Below are positions 42,327-51,080 of a DNA stretch of 64,000 nucleotides, piece by piece; the first letter of the stretch is position 1, and every line of letters starts with the position of its first letter. The position numbers and the translations under genes are program-made. This DNA is from Spectribacter acetivorans (lineage in GTDB: Bacteria > Pseudomonadota > Gammaproteobacteria > Nevskiales > Salinisphaeraceae), in NCBI RefSeq assembly GCF_031846305.1, contig NZ_JAVRHY010000006.1, forward strand, positions 62,001 to 126,000, read 5' to 3'. The notes below the pieces were generated by a model. That model saw only the letters and a list, made by a program, of their open reading frames with translations. It did not search any database and was not told the DNA's origin.

Positions 42327-43622
42327 TCAACCCCGACTTGCCTGCAACACCACTCGATCACCCCCGGACAGCTGGGCGCGGAGAAACCCCCGTCTGGCCT
42401 CCTGTATGGCATCGACCAGACCAAAGGCGCCAGAGGTTTGCGAAATCCCGGCGCTTACCGCCATCCCCTGAATCGCATCTGCCAGCCAGGCGTCGTCCAT
42501 GCCTTGCGTCATACGACCCAGCAACCCCATGTTCTTCTGCTCACCCAGCAGGGCTTCGGCTTGTGCCGCGGTCTTGCCAGGCAGAAACAGCATCAGCCGA
42601 TCCAGGCTGACGTGGTGCACCCGGTCTTCGCTATCCAGCGAAATCCGCAAGAAGGACTCAAGCTCGCGCGTAATTCGCAGCATCTCGGCATAACCGATCC
42701 GCCGCTGCACCTGGGAACCCTTATCCAGACCCACCAGCGCCACTGCCATGGGCAGCCCCTCATCCTGGCAGCTCTTGGTCAGCAGACTCAGCTCCGGGAA
42801 CTCCGCATCGATGCGCATGGCGTTATTGAAAAAGCCCGATGACAGCTCCGATCGAACGCCTCGGCTCAGCCTTCCCAGCAAATCGATCGTGGGCACGAGA
42901 CCTGGGAGCATGAATTCTTCATGCCCCCCATCGGCCATGATGATTTCCACACGAATGAGCCCACTGCGACCACCACTCTGTCGATGCACAACCGAGACCA
43001 CTGCCGGCCCCGCAATGAATGAGCCAAGTGCTCTGGCCAGATCCTGCGGTTTGTAGCTGCCCAGGGCACCGTCAATCACCATGGCCTCCGGACGCTCGTC
43101 AGCGCACATCTCGAGCACTTGCTCTGGCGGGCACACCCGCACCATGAACCGGTCACTCTCGATCAGATCGAAGATGACATCCCGCTTATCCTTGTCGGTC
43201 CGATCACTCACTGCCAGGATCCGAAACGGACCTTGCTGGCGCTGCAGGAAGTAGATCCGCAGTTTGTCGAAGATCGTCCGGGCGAATACGGGCCGCAGGA
43301 AAAAATCAATGCAGCAATGTCTTGCAGCGAAAACGCGCCCCTCGAGCGTGTCTTCGTCTGCCAGGGCAATCAGATTGCCACCTGCATCGAGATAATCGCG
43401 CAACACATCCCGTGTTTCATTGAGCCGGTCGATGCGGACCAGTACGCCCAGTGGCTGCTCCTGGGCAAGGGCTTGTGCTAATTGTTCTCGCGACTTCAGT
43501 AGTGCCACGCGACTGCAATACACCTCGAGTTGGTGTTTGAGCACATTCGCCCCAACACCATCCTCTCCCAGGATATAAACGGGCTTGGATGCCGCGGCGA
43601 TGGCCGGGAAATCATCCAGCAT
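42327..43622 (-). CDS. Receiver-like protein with degenerate GGDEF-type C-terminal domain
   Basis: 431 residues. Residues about 10-130 and 135-260 look like two receiver-fold modules (PVYILGEDGVGANVLKHQL; GPFRILAVSDRTDKDKRDVI) without clear phospho-acceptor Asp triads. The C-terminal 150 residues follow a GGDEF-domain layout (MAVALVGLDKGSQVQRRIGYAEMLRITRELESFLR...VHHVSLDRLMLFLPG), but the GG(D/E)EF signature itself is missing. Cyclic-di-GMP synthesis is therefore unlikely; it may bind a ligand or a partner. GAGAGGT lies about 9 nt before ATG 43622. It is a single gene upstream of dinG. Confidence 0.6.
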   Translation of the reverse strand: MLDDFPAIAAASKPVYILGEDGVGANVLKHQLEVYCSRVALLKSREQLAQALAQEQPLGVLVRIDRLNETRDVLRDYLDAGGNLIALADEDTLEGRVFAARHCCIDFFLRPVFARTIFDKLRIYFLQRQQGPFRILAVSDRTDKDKRDVIFDLIESDRFMVRVCPPEQVLEMCADERPEAMVIDGALGSYKPQDLARALGSFIAGPAVVSVVHRQSGGRSGLIRVEIIMADGGHEEFMLPGLVPTIDLLGRLSRGVRSELSSGFFNNAMRIDAEFPELSLLTKSCQDEGLPMAVALVGLDKGSQVQRRIGYAEMLRITRELESFLRISLDSEDRVHHVSLDRLMLFLPGKTAAQAEALLGEQKNMGLLGRMTQGMDDAWLADAIQGMAVSAGISQTSGAFGLVDAIQEARRGFLRAQLSGGDRVVLQASRG

Positions 43623-43988
43623 GGGTTGCGACCTCTCTTATCCGGACCAATCTGGTCCTTGTTGGCACCCACGTCCTTGTGGGAATTCAATTCCCGTCCA
43701 CCCTCGTGATAGCACTATAGTCCGGCGGACCTCTCTCCAAAACCCTCCCGGTCCATATTGGACCGAGTCATCCGACGTATGACGATACACCCGGCTGTTA
43801 TCGGCGCCAGTCCAATTTCGATGAGATGGCGCTCCAAAACACCATTTCCGGGCTAAAAGCCGGCCGAATGCGCCGCTTAAAGACGCCCCGCCCCGTTTCA
43901 TTCGCCTTCAACATTGAGATGGGTAGTACCAAACCAAGCGCCCATCGAGGTGCGTTCACAATCAAATCGACCACCGAAGAGGTGAATC
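43623..43988. promoter_or_regulatory. Divergent intergenic region with two dyads
   Basis: This 366-bp region separates the divergent receiver-like and AcaB-like genes. It contains GGACCA-ATC-TGGTCC (43644-43658) and GGTCCA-TAT-TGGACC (43750-43764), which look like operator-type inverted repeats, one near each promoter. GAAGAGGTG before 43989 is the ribosome binding site of the plus-strand gene. No gene is supported here. Confidence 0.45.
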
Positions 43989-44765
43989 ATGACCGAAGCA
44001 ACCACAACTGATGCCACCCAGGTACCGACGACGCCGCCGCTGACCGGCGCGAATGATACGCCATCAGCCGAGCCCCCAAAGAAGTCCGCAGCCAACGGCA
44101 AGGCCAGCAAGACCAATGGCGCGGCGAAGACCAATGGCGCCGTCACCCCCGAGACTTCCACGCATCGCGGCAACTCGCGCGCGATCATGACCAAAGACAT
44201 AACCTTTGGTTCGACTCCCGCACAGAAGCTTTTCGGCCGCCACAACGGCGTGGTCAGCTCCAACCTCTATCAGCTGGGCGTGATGCTGCCGATCCGCACC
44301 ACCATCGAGGTTGCCGATCGCGTGGAGGGGGTCATCAACGAATACCTGACCAAGGTCGAGGAGGACCTGCAGGCGCAGATCGATCGCATGGAAGAGCTCA
44401 TGGCCAGCCATAACATCCAGGACACCCCGACCTATACCTCCTCCGAGACCTATCACTGCGAGATCACCACGCCTCACCAGGCCCGTTTCCTGCGCCTGAT
44501 CTCCCTGCTGGATCGCCTCGTGCTGTTCATCGACGCCCTCTGGCTGGAGGGTGTGTTCAACAACAAGCAGCGCAACTCCGCCATCTACGACAACAATCGT
44601 CGCGTGGCGCGCCTGGCCGGGCGCATCCGCAATCTCGCCAACAGCGCAAAGTCCGTGCTCAACAAAGGCAAGGACGCCACACCCGATGATGTGGATGCGT
44701 CCGCTCGCCAGAGTGAAACTGCCTCGGATAACGACGACGGCGACGAGGCGCCGGCTTCCGCCTGA
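43989..44765 (+). CDS. AcaB/DUF1845-like protein
   Basis: 258 residues. The first 65 residues are Ala/Thr/Lys-rich and disordered. The central part (SSNLYQLGVMLPIRTTIEVADRVEGVINEYLTKVEEDLQAQIDRM...RFLRLISLLDRLVLFIDALWLEGVFNNKQRNSAIYDNNRRVARLAGRI) has the arrangement seen in the AcaB/PFL_4669 family carried by integrative elements and IncA/C plasmids. The tail is acidic. In those elements AcaB is a regulator; whether that holds here is inference. The UvrD-like gene starts 32 bp downstream. Confidence 0.55.
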   Translation: MTEATTTDATQVPTTPPLTGANDTPSAEPPKKSAANGKASKTNGAAKTNGAVTPETSTHRGNSRAIMTKDITFGSTPAQKLFGRHNGVVSSNLYQLGVMLPIRTTIEVADRVEGVINEYLTKVEEDLQAQIDRMEELMASHNIQDTPTYTSSETYHCEITTPHQARFLRLISLLDRLVLFIDALWLEGVFNNKQRNSAIYDNNRRVARLAGRIRNLANSAKSVLNKGKDATPDDVDASARQSETASDNDDGDEAPASA

Positions 44766-44797
44766 GACGAGCCTCAGGCAAACGCGCACTGACCAAC

Positions 44798-46546
44798 TTG
44801 TCACCACACCATCTACTCGCGGGGCTAAACCCCGACCAGGAGGCCGCCGTCTTGGCGGCCTCTCATTGTGTAGTCGTGGCCTGTCCGGGCTCAGGCAAAA
44901 CCCGCGTGCTCCAGACCAGAGCGGCGTATCTTCTCGGCTCCGACCCCGAGGCTCGTGTCGTTGCCGTGACCTTCACGAAAGACGCCGCTCGCGAACTTCG
45001 TCAGCGCACGTTGGATTCGCTTTCTGACGATGCGGCTGATCGTGTGGCCGTGGCCACTTTCCACTCACTGGCCAAGCATCAGCTGGAAAAAGCGGGAATG
45101 CGCCTGCGCCTGATCGATCCCGCCGCGCAATCGGCGCTGATCGAGCGAGCCCGGGACATGGCCGCCCCCGAGATGGATAACCAGAATGCGGCCGAAACCA
45201 TCGAAAAGCTCAAATCCACCTTGCAGCCCAATCCATTGAATGATCGGGAGGCCGGGCTCTACGAGATGTATACCAAGCTGCTCAACAAGCACGGCATGAT
45301 CGACTTCGCCGATCTGTTGCTGTTTGCGGTTCGAGGACTACAAGACGGTAGCGTGCCACCGCTACCCTGCACCCACATCCTGGTCGACGAATTCCAGGAT
45401 GCCGATGACGTCCAGCACCTCTGGATTTCGGCCCACATCAAAGCCGGCGCTATCGCGACAGTGGTTGGTGATGATGATCAGAGCCTTTATAGCTGGCGAC
45501 GTGCTCGCGGCTATGAGGGCATGAGCACCTTTCGCGACAACAATCATGCGCGTCTCATCACGCTGTCGATCAACTATCGCTGCCGCGCCGAGATTCTTGA
45601 CCACGCCGGACACCTCATCCGCCAGAATCCAGAGCGCATCGACAAGGACATGCAGGCCGGCGCCGGACCGGGCGCCATCATCGAGCGGTACCGCTTTGAG
45701 GATGCCAAGGTCGAAGCCGCCGCAGTCAGCGAAACCCTTGCCGCAGACCCGGAAGGGTGGGCCGTGATCGCCCGCACCAACAGCGTCATCGACCACATTC
45801 AGCGAGAGCTGCAATCCGATCAGATCGATCACCGACGCATTGGCGGAAGCGACTTGTGGTCGGCCCCGCCAAACCGGGCTTACCTTGCGCTTCTTGACAG
45901 TGTCGTCACCGGCCGGCCGCTAGGTGCGGAGCAGGCACTCCAATGGGCCAATATCGGTGCCCATACCATCGACCGACTTCATGAATCAGGCCTGCTGGCC
46001 GCTCGCCGGCGGCGCCCGCCCCAGCCTGGCGAAATCAATGACGAGAAGGTTGAGACCCTGGTCGCCGCCCTCCCGCGCTGGCGATCTCAGCACGCCAATG
46101 GTCGCCATGGTTCCGTGGCGACCTCCGTCTCCGAGTGGGTCCTGGGCCAGATCAGCGGCGCCTCCAAGCGTGCCCAGCGTCAAAGAGAACTCTTCCAGAT
46201 GACGGCGCAGAGTTTCATCGATATGGGCGGGAGCCTCTCCCAGCGCATGGATTACCTGTCCCGTCGCAAGAAGAAAATGGACGCATCGGTTCCGACGCTG
46301 TTGACCATGCACAGCTCAAAAGGCCTCGAGTTCGACAAGGTCTGGATTGTCCGGGCGGAAGAAGGTGTTGTCCCCCACAAGAACAATCACGAGATGGACG
46401 AGGAGCGGCGACTCTTCTTCGTGGCCATGACCCGCGCGAAAGCCCGGCTCGTTGTCTCCTCAGCAGCCCCTGGAGAGGTCAGTCGATTTATCGACGAATC
46501 CAGGCTGCACCTGATCAACACCGAATCCGAACGATTCATCGCCTGA
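44798..46546 (+). CDS. UvrD-like superfamily 1 DNA helicase (shorter paralogue)
   Basis: 582 residues from TTG 44798, the only start that keeps the Q-motif LNPDQEAAVL. Walker A ACPGSGKTRV (about 28-37), VDEFQDADDVQ (about 196-206), GDDDQSLYSWRRA, TMHSSKGLEFDKVW (about 506-519) and FVAMTRAKARLVV (about 541-553) are all present. It lacks the Tudor-like tail of the 12.9-kb paralogue. A small hairpin (CGGGGCTAAACCCCG) lies at the start of the coding region. It probably works in replication or repair of the plasmid. Confidence 0.9.
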   Translation: MSPHHLLAGLNPDQEAAVLAASHCVVVACPGSGKTRVLQTRAAYLLGSDPEARVVAVTFTKDAARELRQRTLDSLSDDAADRVAVATFHSLAKHQLEKAGMRLRLIDPAAQSALIERARDMAAPEMDNQNAAETIEKLKSTLQPNPLNDREAGLYEMYTKLLNKHGMIDFADLLLFAVRGLQDGSVPPLPCTHILVDEFQDADDVQHLWISAHIKAGAIATVVGDDDQSLYSWRRARGYEGMSTFRDNNHARLITLSINYRCRAEILDHAGHLIRQNPERIDKDMQAGAGPGAIIERYRFEDAKVEAAAVSETLAADPEGWAVIARTNSVIDHIQRELQSDQIDHRRIGGSDLWSAPPNRAYLALLDSVVTGRPLGAEQALQWANIGAHTIDRLHESGLLAARRRRPPQPGEINDEKVETLVAALPRWRSQHANGRHGSVATSVSEWVLGQISGASKRAQRQRELFQMTAQSFIDMGGSLSQRMDYLSRRKKKMDASVPTLLTMHSSKGLEFDKVWIVRAEEGVVPHKNNHEMDEERRLFFVAMTRAKARLVVSSAAPGEVSRFIDESRLHLINTESERFIA

Positions 46547-46874
46547 AGCAGTCCCTCAAAACCCCCTCTTAATTTGGGCGCTTTCGCCCCACTGATGTCG
46601 CCATCCCCTTGGCAGGATTAAAGTCAGGCCAACGCCCGCTGCGGCGTTAGCACCCACCTAACGTCACCCACGACGATCCCGCGCGCCGCCCTCTTGGCGT
46701 AACGCGCCAGCCGAATCCCACGCAGCGTCTTCGACGCTGCACCAAGGCCCGCTGCGCCCGCGTTTCGTAAAGCAGCTTCCCAACCCCGCCTTATGGCGGA
46801 CATCCCTTTCGGGGAGAACGCCCCGACTGGGGTAACTCTCCCCGCTCATATCGATATGCGCAAAGGAGGTAGCA
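46547..46874 (+). promoter_or_regulatory. Hairpin-rich leader before nrdB
   Basis: About 330 bp without a gene but packed with short inverted repeats: GGGCG-CTTT-CGCCC (46576-46589), AACGCC...GGCGTT (46631-46648), GCAGCGTC-TTC-GACGCTGC (46722-46740), CCGCC-TTAT-GGCGG (46786-46799), and GGGGAGA...TCTCCCC further on. It ends with a strong AAAGGAGG before ATG 46875. The first hairpin may terminate the helicase gene. The rest may be a structured leader controlling nrdB. No known riboswitch was recognised. Confidence 0.45.
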
Positions 46875-47951
46875 ATGGCTACTGCTATGGATCATGGGGC
46901 CGTCACCGGCCTCGAAGAAGTCGAACTCGGTGCTGGCCGCGTCCATGTGGATGACAAGGCCATCATCAACTGCCGGGCTGATGTGAATCAGCTCGTTCCC
47001 TTGAAGTACCAGTGGGCCTGGGACAAGTACCTGAACGGGTGCGCCAACCACTGGATGCCTCAGGAGGTTTCCATGGCCGCGGATATCGCGACCTGGAACG
47101 ATCCCGAGGCGCTCACCGACGACGAGCGGCAGATGCTGAAGCGCAGCTTCGGCTTCTTTGCCTCCTCCGAGTCGCTGGTGGCCAACAACCTGGTGCTGGG
47201 TATCTACAAGCACCTGACCAACCCGGAATGTCGGCAGTACCTGCTGCGTCAGGCATTCGAGGAGGCGGTTCACGGCCATTGTTTCCAGTACATCGTGGAG
47301 AGCCTCGACCTTGATGAGGGCGAGATCTTCAACATGTACCGGGAGATGCCCAGCGTCCATAACAAGGCGGCTTGGGCCCTGCAGTACACGCAGTCCCTGT
47401 CCGACCCGGACTTCAAGACGGGCACGCCGTCAACGGACCAGCAGTTCCTGCGGGATCTGATTGCCTTCTACGTGATTTTCGAAGGCATCTGGTTCTACGC
47501 CGGCTTTGTCCAGTTCCTGAGCCTGGGCCGTCGCAACAAGATGACCGGCACCGCCGAACAGGTGCAGTACATCATGCGTGACGAGTCCATGCACCTGAAC
47601 TTCGGCATCGACGTCATCAACCAGATCAAGCTGGAGAATCCCCATCTGTGGACCACGGAGTTCCAGGCGGAGGCTCGTCAGATGATTCTGGAGGCCATGG
47701 AGCTCGAGGTCGAAAGCGCACGGGACACCATGCCCCGCGGCGTGCTCGGCATGAATGCCGAGAATCTGGCGGAGTACATGCGGTTCATCGCGAATCGCCG
47801 CTGCAACCAGATTGGGCTCGAGCAGCCCTTCCCCGGTGCGGAAAACCCGTTCCCGTGGATGAGCGAGATGATGGATCTCAAGAAGGAGAAGAACTTCTTC
47901 GAGACCCGCGTCATCGAGTACCAAACCGGTGGCTCCCTTAGCTGGGATTGA
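46875..47951 (+). CDS. nrdB: Ribonucleotide reductase beta subunit, class Ic-type residues
   Basis: 358 residues with AAAGGAGG before the ATG. Metal ligands read by position are E99 (FFASSES), E130 and H133 (FEEAVH), E203 (VIFEG), E237 and H240 (RDESMH). The residue that is the radical tyrosine in class Ia enzymes is F137 (HGHCFQYI). Glu for Asp at the first ligand and Phe at the radical site are the marks of class Ic NrdB, known from Chlamydia, which uses a Mn/Fe cofactor instead of a tyrosyl radical. The C-terminus (FFETRVIEYQ...SLSWD) fits the same group. It reduces ribonucleotides with NrdA, encoded just downstream. Confidence 0.95.
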   Translation: MATAMDHGAVTGLEEVELGAGRVHVDDKAIINCRADVNQLVPLKYQWAWDKYLNGCANHWMPQEVSMAADIATWNDPEALTDDERQMLKRSFGFFASSESLVANNLVLGIYKHLTNPECRQYLLRQAFEEAVHGHCFQYIVESLDLDEGEIFNMYREMPSVHNKAAWALQYTQSLSDPDFKTGTPSTDQQFLRDLIAFYVIFEGIWFYAGFVQFLSLGRRNKMTGTAEQVQYIMRDESMHLNFGIDVINQIKLENPHLWTTEFQAEARQMILEAMELEVESARDTMPRGVLGMNAENLAEYMRFIANRRCNQIGLEQPFPGAENPFPWMSEMMDLKKEKNFFETRVIEYQTGGSLSWD

Positions 47952-48225
47952 CTGCTTCTTATTCGCAGTTGAATAACTGTCACCACCGAACGGGCGCCAT
48001 CGTGCGCCCGTTCCTTTCTCAAGCCCATCGCATCGCCGGCCAGGCATGACCGATCACCGTTGTGGGTTTGACAAAGGACGCCTCCCCTCTTTTCGCCCTC
48101 GGGCGTAAGCGAGGCCGCCGGACTCGTCAACTAAACCGGCCACCCAACGGAAGGGTTACTCCCTTCGTTCCCAAATCGACTCAGGAAACAATTCGTTCCA
48201 TGAGTTTTTCTTCTAGGAGATGTTT
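47952..48225 (+). promoter_or_regulatory. nrdB-nrdA intergenic region with two stem-loops
   Basis: GAACGGGCG-CCATCGT-GCGCCCGTTC (47988-48013) followed by CTTTCTC may be a partial terminator. AACGGAAGGG-TTACT-CCCTTCGTT (48146-48169) lies nearer nrdA. AGGAG at 48215-48219 sits 6 nt before ATG 48226. The stem-loops may set the NrdB:NrdA ratio. No gene is visible here. Confidence 0.5.
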
Positions 48226-50997
48226 ATGAATGTGCACGTAATGAAGCGTGACGGGTCAACCGTTGCCTTTGACCGTTCGAGGATTGAGCGCGCGATCCTC
48301 GCGGCCTTCATGGACCCGGCTGTGCTGGGCCCAGACGCCGGTAAGTCGGCGTCGGTGCGTGACAAGATCAAGGCTTACACCGACAAGGTGTTGGCCAAGA
48401 TCGAGTCGCGTCCTGCGGCCGTGGTCGCGGTTGAGGATATCCAGGACCTCGTCGAGAGCGTCTTGATGGATGCCGGCGAGCACAAGGTTGCTCGAGAGTA
48501 CATCCGTTTCCGAGACCTTCAGGCTGAGCAGCGTAAAGCGGCTGGCCACGATGTTTCGGTCTCCTCAACACAATCGACGATCCGGCTCAAAAAGCCGGAT
48601 GGCTCGCTCGAGCCTCTTGATCGAAAGGCCCTGCAAGCCCTGGTTGCGGAAGCTGCCGAAGGGCTTGACGAGGGCGTTGATTCCGGGACCATCGTGAATG
48701 ACGCCATCAAGGCGCTGTTCGACGGTGCTCCGGCATCAGCACTCGATGACGCCCTGATCCTCTCGTCAAAGCAGCGCATTGAACAGGAGCCCGACTACAC
48801 CTATGTAGCCGCGCGTTTCCTTCTCGACAAGCTGCGTCGCGAGGTACTGCCTGGTCTGGGCCTGTCCAATGTCGACACTCAGGCCAACATGGGGCTTATC
48901 TATCCGGAAGTGCTGCGCCGCGGACTCAAGCGTGGTGTGGACGCGGGCATGATTGATCCCGCCCTGCTCGACCAGTTCAACCTGGGCAAGCTGGGTGCGG
49001 CGATTGATGCGTACCGTGACTTCCAGTTCACCTATCTGGGTCTGCAGACGCTCTACGACCGCTATTTTCAGCACGAAGATGGCGAGCGTTACGAGCTTCC
49101 GCAGACGTTTTTCATGCGCGTGGCCATGGGCCTGGCCTTGAATGAAGATGACCCGACGGATCGGGCCATCGAGTTCTACCAGGTCCTGTCGAGTTTCGAC
49201 GCCATGTCGTCCACACCGACGCTGTTCAACAGCGGCACGGTCCGGTCACAGCTTTCGAGCTGCTACCTGACTTCGGTGCCCGACGACCTGTTCGGCATCT
49301 ACTCGGCCATCCGCGATAACGCCATGCTCTCCAAGTTCGCCGGCGGTCTGGGCAATGACTGGACACCGGTGCGCGGGATCGGCTCGCTGATCAAGGGCAC
49401 AAATGGCAAATCGCAGGGTGTGGTCCCTTTCCTGAAGGTCGCCAATGACACGGCTGTAGCCGTGAACCAGGGTGGCCGCCGGAAAGGCGCGGCATGCGCC
49501 TACCTCGAAACCTGGCATCGGGATATCGAGGAGTTCCTGGAGCTTCGCAAGAACACCGGGGACGATCGGCGCCGCTGTCACGACATGAATACCGCCAACT
49601 GGGTGCCCGACCTGTTCATGGAACGGGTGGCCCAGGGCGCGGAGTGGACCCTGTTCTCGCCGGCAGACTGCCCGGACTTGCATGACAAGTTCGGCCAGGC
49701 GTTCCGCCAAGCCTATGAGGCTTACGAACGTGATGCCGACTCGGGCAAGATCCGCAACTTCAAGCGGATTCCGGCCAAGCAGCTGTGGCGCAAGATGCTC
49801 ACCATGCTGTTTGAAACCGGCCATCCGTGGATCACGTTCAAGGACCCGTGCAATCTGCGCTCGCCGCAGCAGCACGCGGGTGTGGTGCACAGCTCCAATC
49901 TCTGCACGGAGATTACGCTCAACACCTCGCCTGGTGATGAAATCGCGGTCTGCAATCTCGCAAGCATCAACATCGCCAATCACCTGACTGAATACGGCAG
50001 CATCGATCGGTCGAAGCTGGCGTTCACGGTCAAGACGGTGATGCGGATGCTCGACAACGTGATCGACCTCAACTACTACAGCGTAGACGAAGCCCGCCAG
50101 GCCAACATGCGTCACCGTCCGGTGGGTATGGGCCTGATGGGTTTCCAGGATGCGCTGTACGTCAAGAGCCTCCCCTACGCCTCCAGGGAAGCGGTCGTGT
50201 TCGCCGACGAGCTCATGGAGCTCATCAGTTATTACGCGATTGAAGCTTCCGCTGGCCTTGCTGGTGAACGGGGTGCCTATCAGTCCTTCCAGGGCTCGTT
50301 GTGGTCACAGGGCGTGCTGCCGATCGATTCCATCGATCTGCTGCGTCAGGGCCGCGGTGGCATGCTCGACATGGACGAAGGCTCGGTTGCCGGACTCGAC
50401 TGGGATTCGCTCCGCGAGACCGTCAAGACCGGCATGCGTAACTCCAATGTGATGGCGATTGCGCCAACGGCGACCATTGCCAATATCACCGGCGTCACGC
50501 AGTCGATCGAGCCGACCTACGCTCATCTTCAGGTGAAGTCCAACCTGTCGGGTGAGTTCACGGTCATCAACCCCAGCCTGGTGCACGAGCTCAAGCGCCG
50601 CGGCCTTTGGGACAAGGTGATGGTCCAGGACCTGAAGTATTACGACGGGTCCGTCCAGGCCATTGACCGCATCCCCGAGGACATGAAGGCGGTGTATGCC
50701 TGTGCCTTCGAGATCGATTCAAAATGGCTGATCGAGGCGGCAAGCCGACGTCAGAAATGGATCGATCAAGCCCAAAGCCTGAACCTCTATATGGCCAAGG
50801 CATCGGGTCCGAAGCTGGCCGAGCTCTACGAGTTCGCCTGGAAGAAGGGGCTCAAGACCACCTACTACCTGCGCAGCATGGGCGCCACGTCGACCGAGAA
50901 ATCCACCATCACGGATCATCGGTTGAACGCGGTGCAGCAGGCTCCTCAGGCGAAGGTTTGCTCGATCGATGACCCTGACTGCGAGAGTTGTTCTTAA
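48226..50997 (+). CDS. nrdA: Ribonucleotide reductase alpha subunit
   Basis: 923 residues from ATG 48226, chosen because AGGAG lies 6 nt upstream; the in-frame ATG at 48220 touches that site. Two ATP-cone regions occupy residues 1-100 and about 108-200. The catalytic barrel has LSSCYLTSVPDD (redox Cys), NLCTEITLNTS (NxCxE motif) and AVCNLASIN (redox Cys). The C-terminal tail is CSIDDPDCESCS. Active-site cysteines thus look intact, so the enzyme should function with the class Ic-type NrdB. Gene order is nrdB-nrdA, the reverse of the common one. A strong terminator follows. Confidence 0.97.
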   Translation: MNVHVMKRDGSTVAFDRSRIERAILAAFMDPAVLGPDAGKSASVRDKIKAYTDKVLAKIESRPAAVVAVEDIQDLVESVLMDAGEHKVAREYIRFRDLQAEQRKAAGHDVSVSSTQSTIRLKKPDGSLEPLDRKALQALVAEAAEGLDEGVDSGTIVNDAIKALFDGAPASALDDALILSSKQRIEQEPDYTYVAARFLLDKLRREVLPGLGLSNVDTQANMGLIYPEVLRRGLKRGVDAGMIDPALLDQFNLGKLGAAIDAYRDFQFTYLGLQTLYDRYFQHEDGERYELPQTFFMRVAMGLALNEDDPTDRAIEFYQVLSSFDAMSSTPTLFNSGTVRSQLSSCYLTSVPDDLFGIYSAIRDNAMLSKFAGGLGNDWTPVRGIGSLIKGTNGKSQGVVPFLKVANDTAVAVNQGGRRKGAACAYLETWHRDIEEFLELRKNTGDDRRRCHDMNTANWVPDLFMERVAQGAEWTLFSPADCPDLHDKFGQAFRQAYEAYERDADSGKIRNFKRIPAKQLWRKMLTMLFETGHPWITFKDPCNLRSPQQHAGVVHSSNLCTEITLNTSPGDEIAVCNLASINIANHLTEYGSIDRSKLAFTVKTVMRMLDNVIDLNYYSVDEARQANMRHRPVGMGLMGFQDALYVKSLPYASREAVVFADELMELISYYAIEASAGLAGERGAYQSFQGSLWSQGVLPIDSIDLLRQGRGGMLDMDEGSVAGLDWDSLRETVKTGMRNSNVMAIAPTATIANITGVTQSIEPTYAHLQVKSNLSGEFTVINPSLVHELKRRGLWDKVMVQDLKYYDGSVQAIDRIPEDMKAVYACAFEIDSKWLIEAASRRQKWIDQAQSLNLYMAKASGPKLAELYEFAWKKGLKTTYYLRSMGATSTEKSTITDHRLNAVQQAPQAKVCSIDDPDCESCS

Positions 50998-51038
50998 AGT
51001 CGGGATCAACAGACCTTTGATTACAGCTTAATGGCTGG

Positions 51039-51064
51039 AGCCGCCCCTCGGGGCGGCTTTTTTT
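51039..51064 (+). terminator. Rho-independent terminator after nrdA
   Basis: AGCCGCCC-CTCG-GGGCGGCT is followed by seven T, 41 bp after the nrdA stop. The minus-strand membrane gene ends 17 bp beyond it. Confidence 0.92.
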
Positions 51065-51080
51065 CACCCGTATCTACAGA

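Noticed and set aside
49246..50115. Minus-strand frame of 289 codons
   Set aside because: Antisense to the catalytic region of nrdA.
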